A model generated the notes under the pieces. The model ran no database searches and was not told where the DNA came from. It worked only from the letters and a program-made list of their open reading frames with translations. From Hydrogenothermaceae bacterium (lineage in GTDB: Bacteria > Aquificota > Aquificia > Aquificales > Hydrogenothermaceae): a stretch of 14,364 bases of DNA. The stretch covers positions 1-14,364 of the forward strand of contig WFXI01000191.1 in NCBI GenBank assembly GCA_015490675.1. The letters are read 5' to 3'. The translations under genes were made by a program, and so were the position numbers. Positions 14,191 to 14,364 of the stretch are shown in pieces. Within the stretch, counting starts at the first letter, position 1. Every line of letters starts with the position of its first letter.

Positions 14191-14364
14191 CTAACTAGCT
14201 ATAAGACCTTCATTTTTTGCATTTTCAACAATCTTAAAAAATTCTTCGTCCTCTACTTGGTGAAAGTCTTCATAGAAAGCCCCTACGGCGAAAAATGGGG
14301 AACTACCTTTTTCTAAACATATTACTTTTGAAAAGTAGGTTTCCAGTTTAGAGACTGTATCCAC
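14191..14364 (-). CDS. Unrecognised protein, C-terminal fragment at the window edge
   Basis: On the minus strand an open frame enters from the right edge and ends at TAG (14191-14193), giving 57 residues with features such as SKLETYFSKVICLEKGSSP and a final acidic helix-like stretch (FHQVEDEEFFKIVENAKNEG). I do not recognise the family. The codon use and protein-like composition, together with the single base separating it from the converging pilus gene, argue that it is a real gene. The first codon visible is GTG at the edge, so it could in principle start there, but a longer gene continuing outside is more likely. Nothing ties it to the pilus system. Confidence 0.6.
   Translation of the reverse strand: MDTVSKLETYFSKVICLEKGSSPFFAVGAFYEDFHQVEDEEFFKIVENAKNEGLIAS

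Noticed and set aside
14281..14302. CCCCTA...TGGGGA pairing as a terminator after the platform gene
   Set aside because: It lies inside the partial minus-strand coding frame and has no adjoining T-run in a useful position.
1..14364. CRISPR array, tRNA/rRNA genes, insertion sequences
   Set aside because: I saw no spaced direct repeats, no tRNA-like cloverleaf pattern, no transposase and no terminal inverted repeats. Nearly all the sequence is taken up by coding regions.

Overview
The window is an AT-rich stretch (roughly 30% GC by eye) packed with genes. It uses ATA for Ile and AGA/AGG for Arg heavily, and its proteins are Lys/Ile-rich. These habits suggest a low-GC bacterium with an outer membrane, since a secretin is present. 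A thermophilic Aquificota of the Hydrogenothermaceae type is my preferred guess and a Campylobacterota is the alternative. No rRNA or other taxonomic marker is present, so this is inference.

Almost everything belongs to one type IV pilus system resembling the MSHA (mannose-sensitive haemagglutinin) pilus. On the left, a truncated gene ending in a SPOR-like domain (3-302) is followed by an ExeA/MshM-like AAA+ ATPase that also ends in a SPOR-like domain (312-1565). Converging on them is a tightly coupled minus-strand operon, read from 8137 down to 1570: fused PilM/PilN-like protein, PilO-like, PilP/MshK-like, MshL-type secretin, MshN-like TPR protein and a very large Ig-domain prepilin. Genes in it are separated by 2 nt or overlap by 4-16 nt.

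A roughly 110-bp AT-rich divergent region (8138-8247) separates this operon from a plus-strand group. That group holds two paralogous type IVa-like prepilins (8248-8877, 8907-9488), an intrinsic terminator (9508-9534), a PglL/O-antigen-ligase-like oligosaccharyltransferase whose predicted 5' end overlaps the terminator, an MshE-type extension ATPase with an N-terminal MshEN (cyclic-di-GMP binding) module, and an MshG/PilC-type platform protein. A partial, unrecognised minus-strand gene occupies the right edge.

Taken together, the pilins would be assembled by the ATPase (MshE) and platform (MshG) through the PilMN/O/P alignment complex and the MshL secretin. The ATPase/TPR pair (MshM/MshN-like) may help place the secretin in the peptidoglycan. 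The Ig-domain minor pilin probably sits at the tip as an adhesin. The oligosaccharyltransferase probably decorates the pilins, and cyclic-di-GMP probably controls extension. No retraction ATPase (PilT) or prepilin peptidase is encoded here.

The most unusual points are the SPOR-like tails on the ATPase and its upstream neighbour, the Ig/Cys-rich giant prepilin as the last operon gene, the putative Ca2+ loops in both pilins, and the terminator lying across the start of the glycosylation gene.
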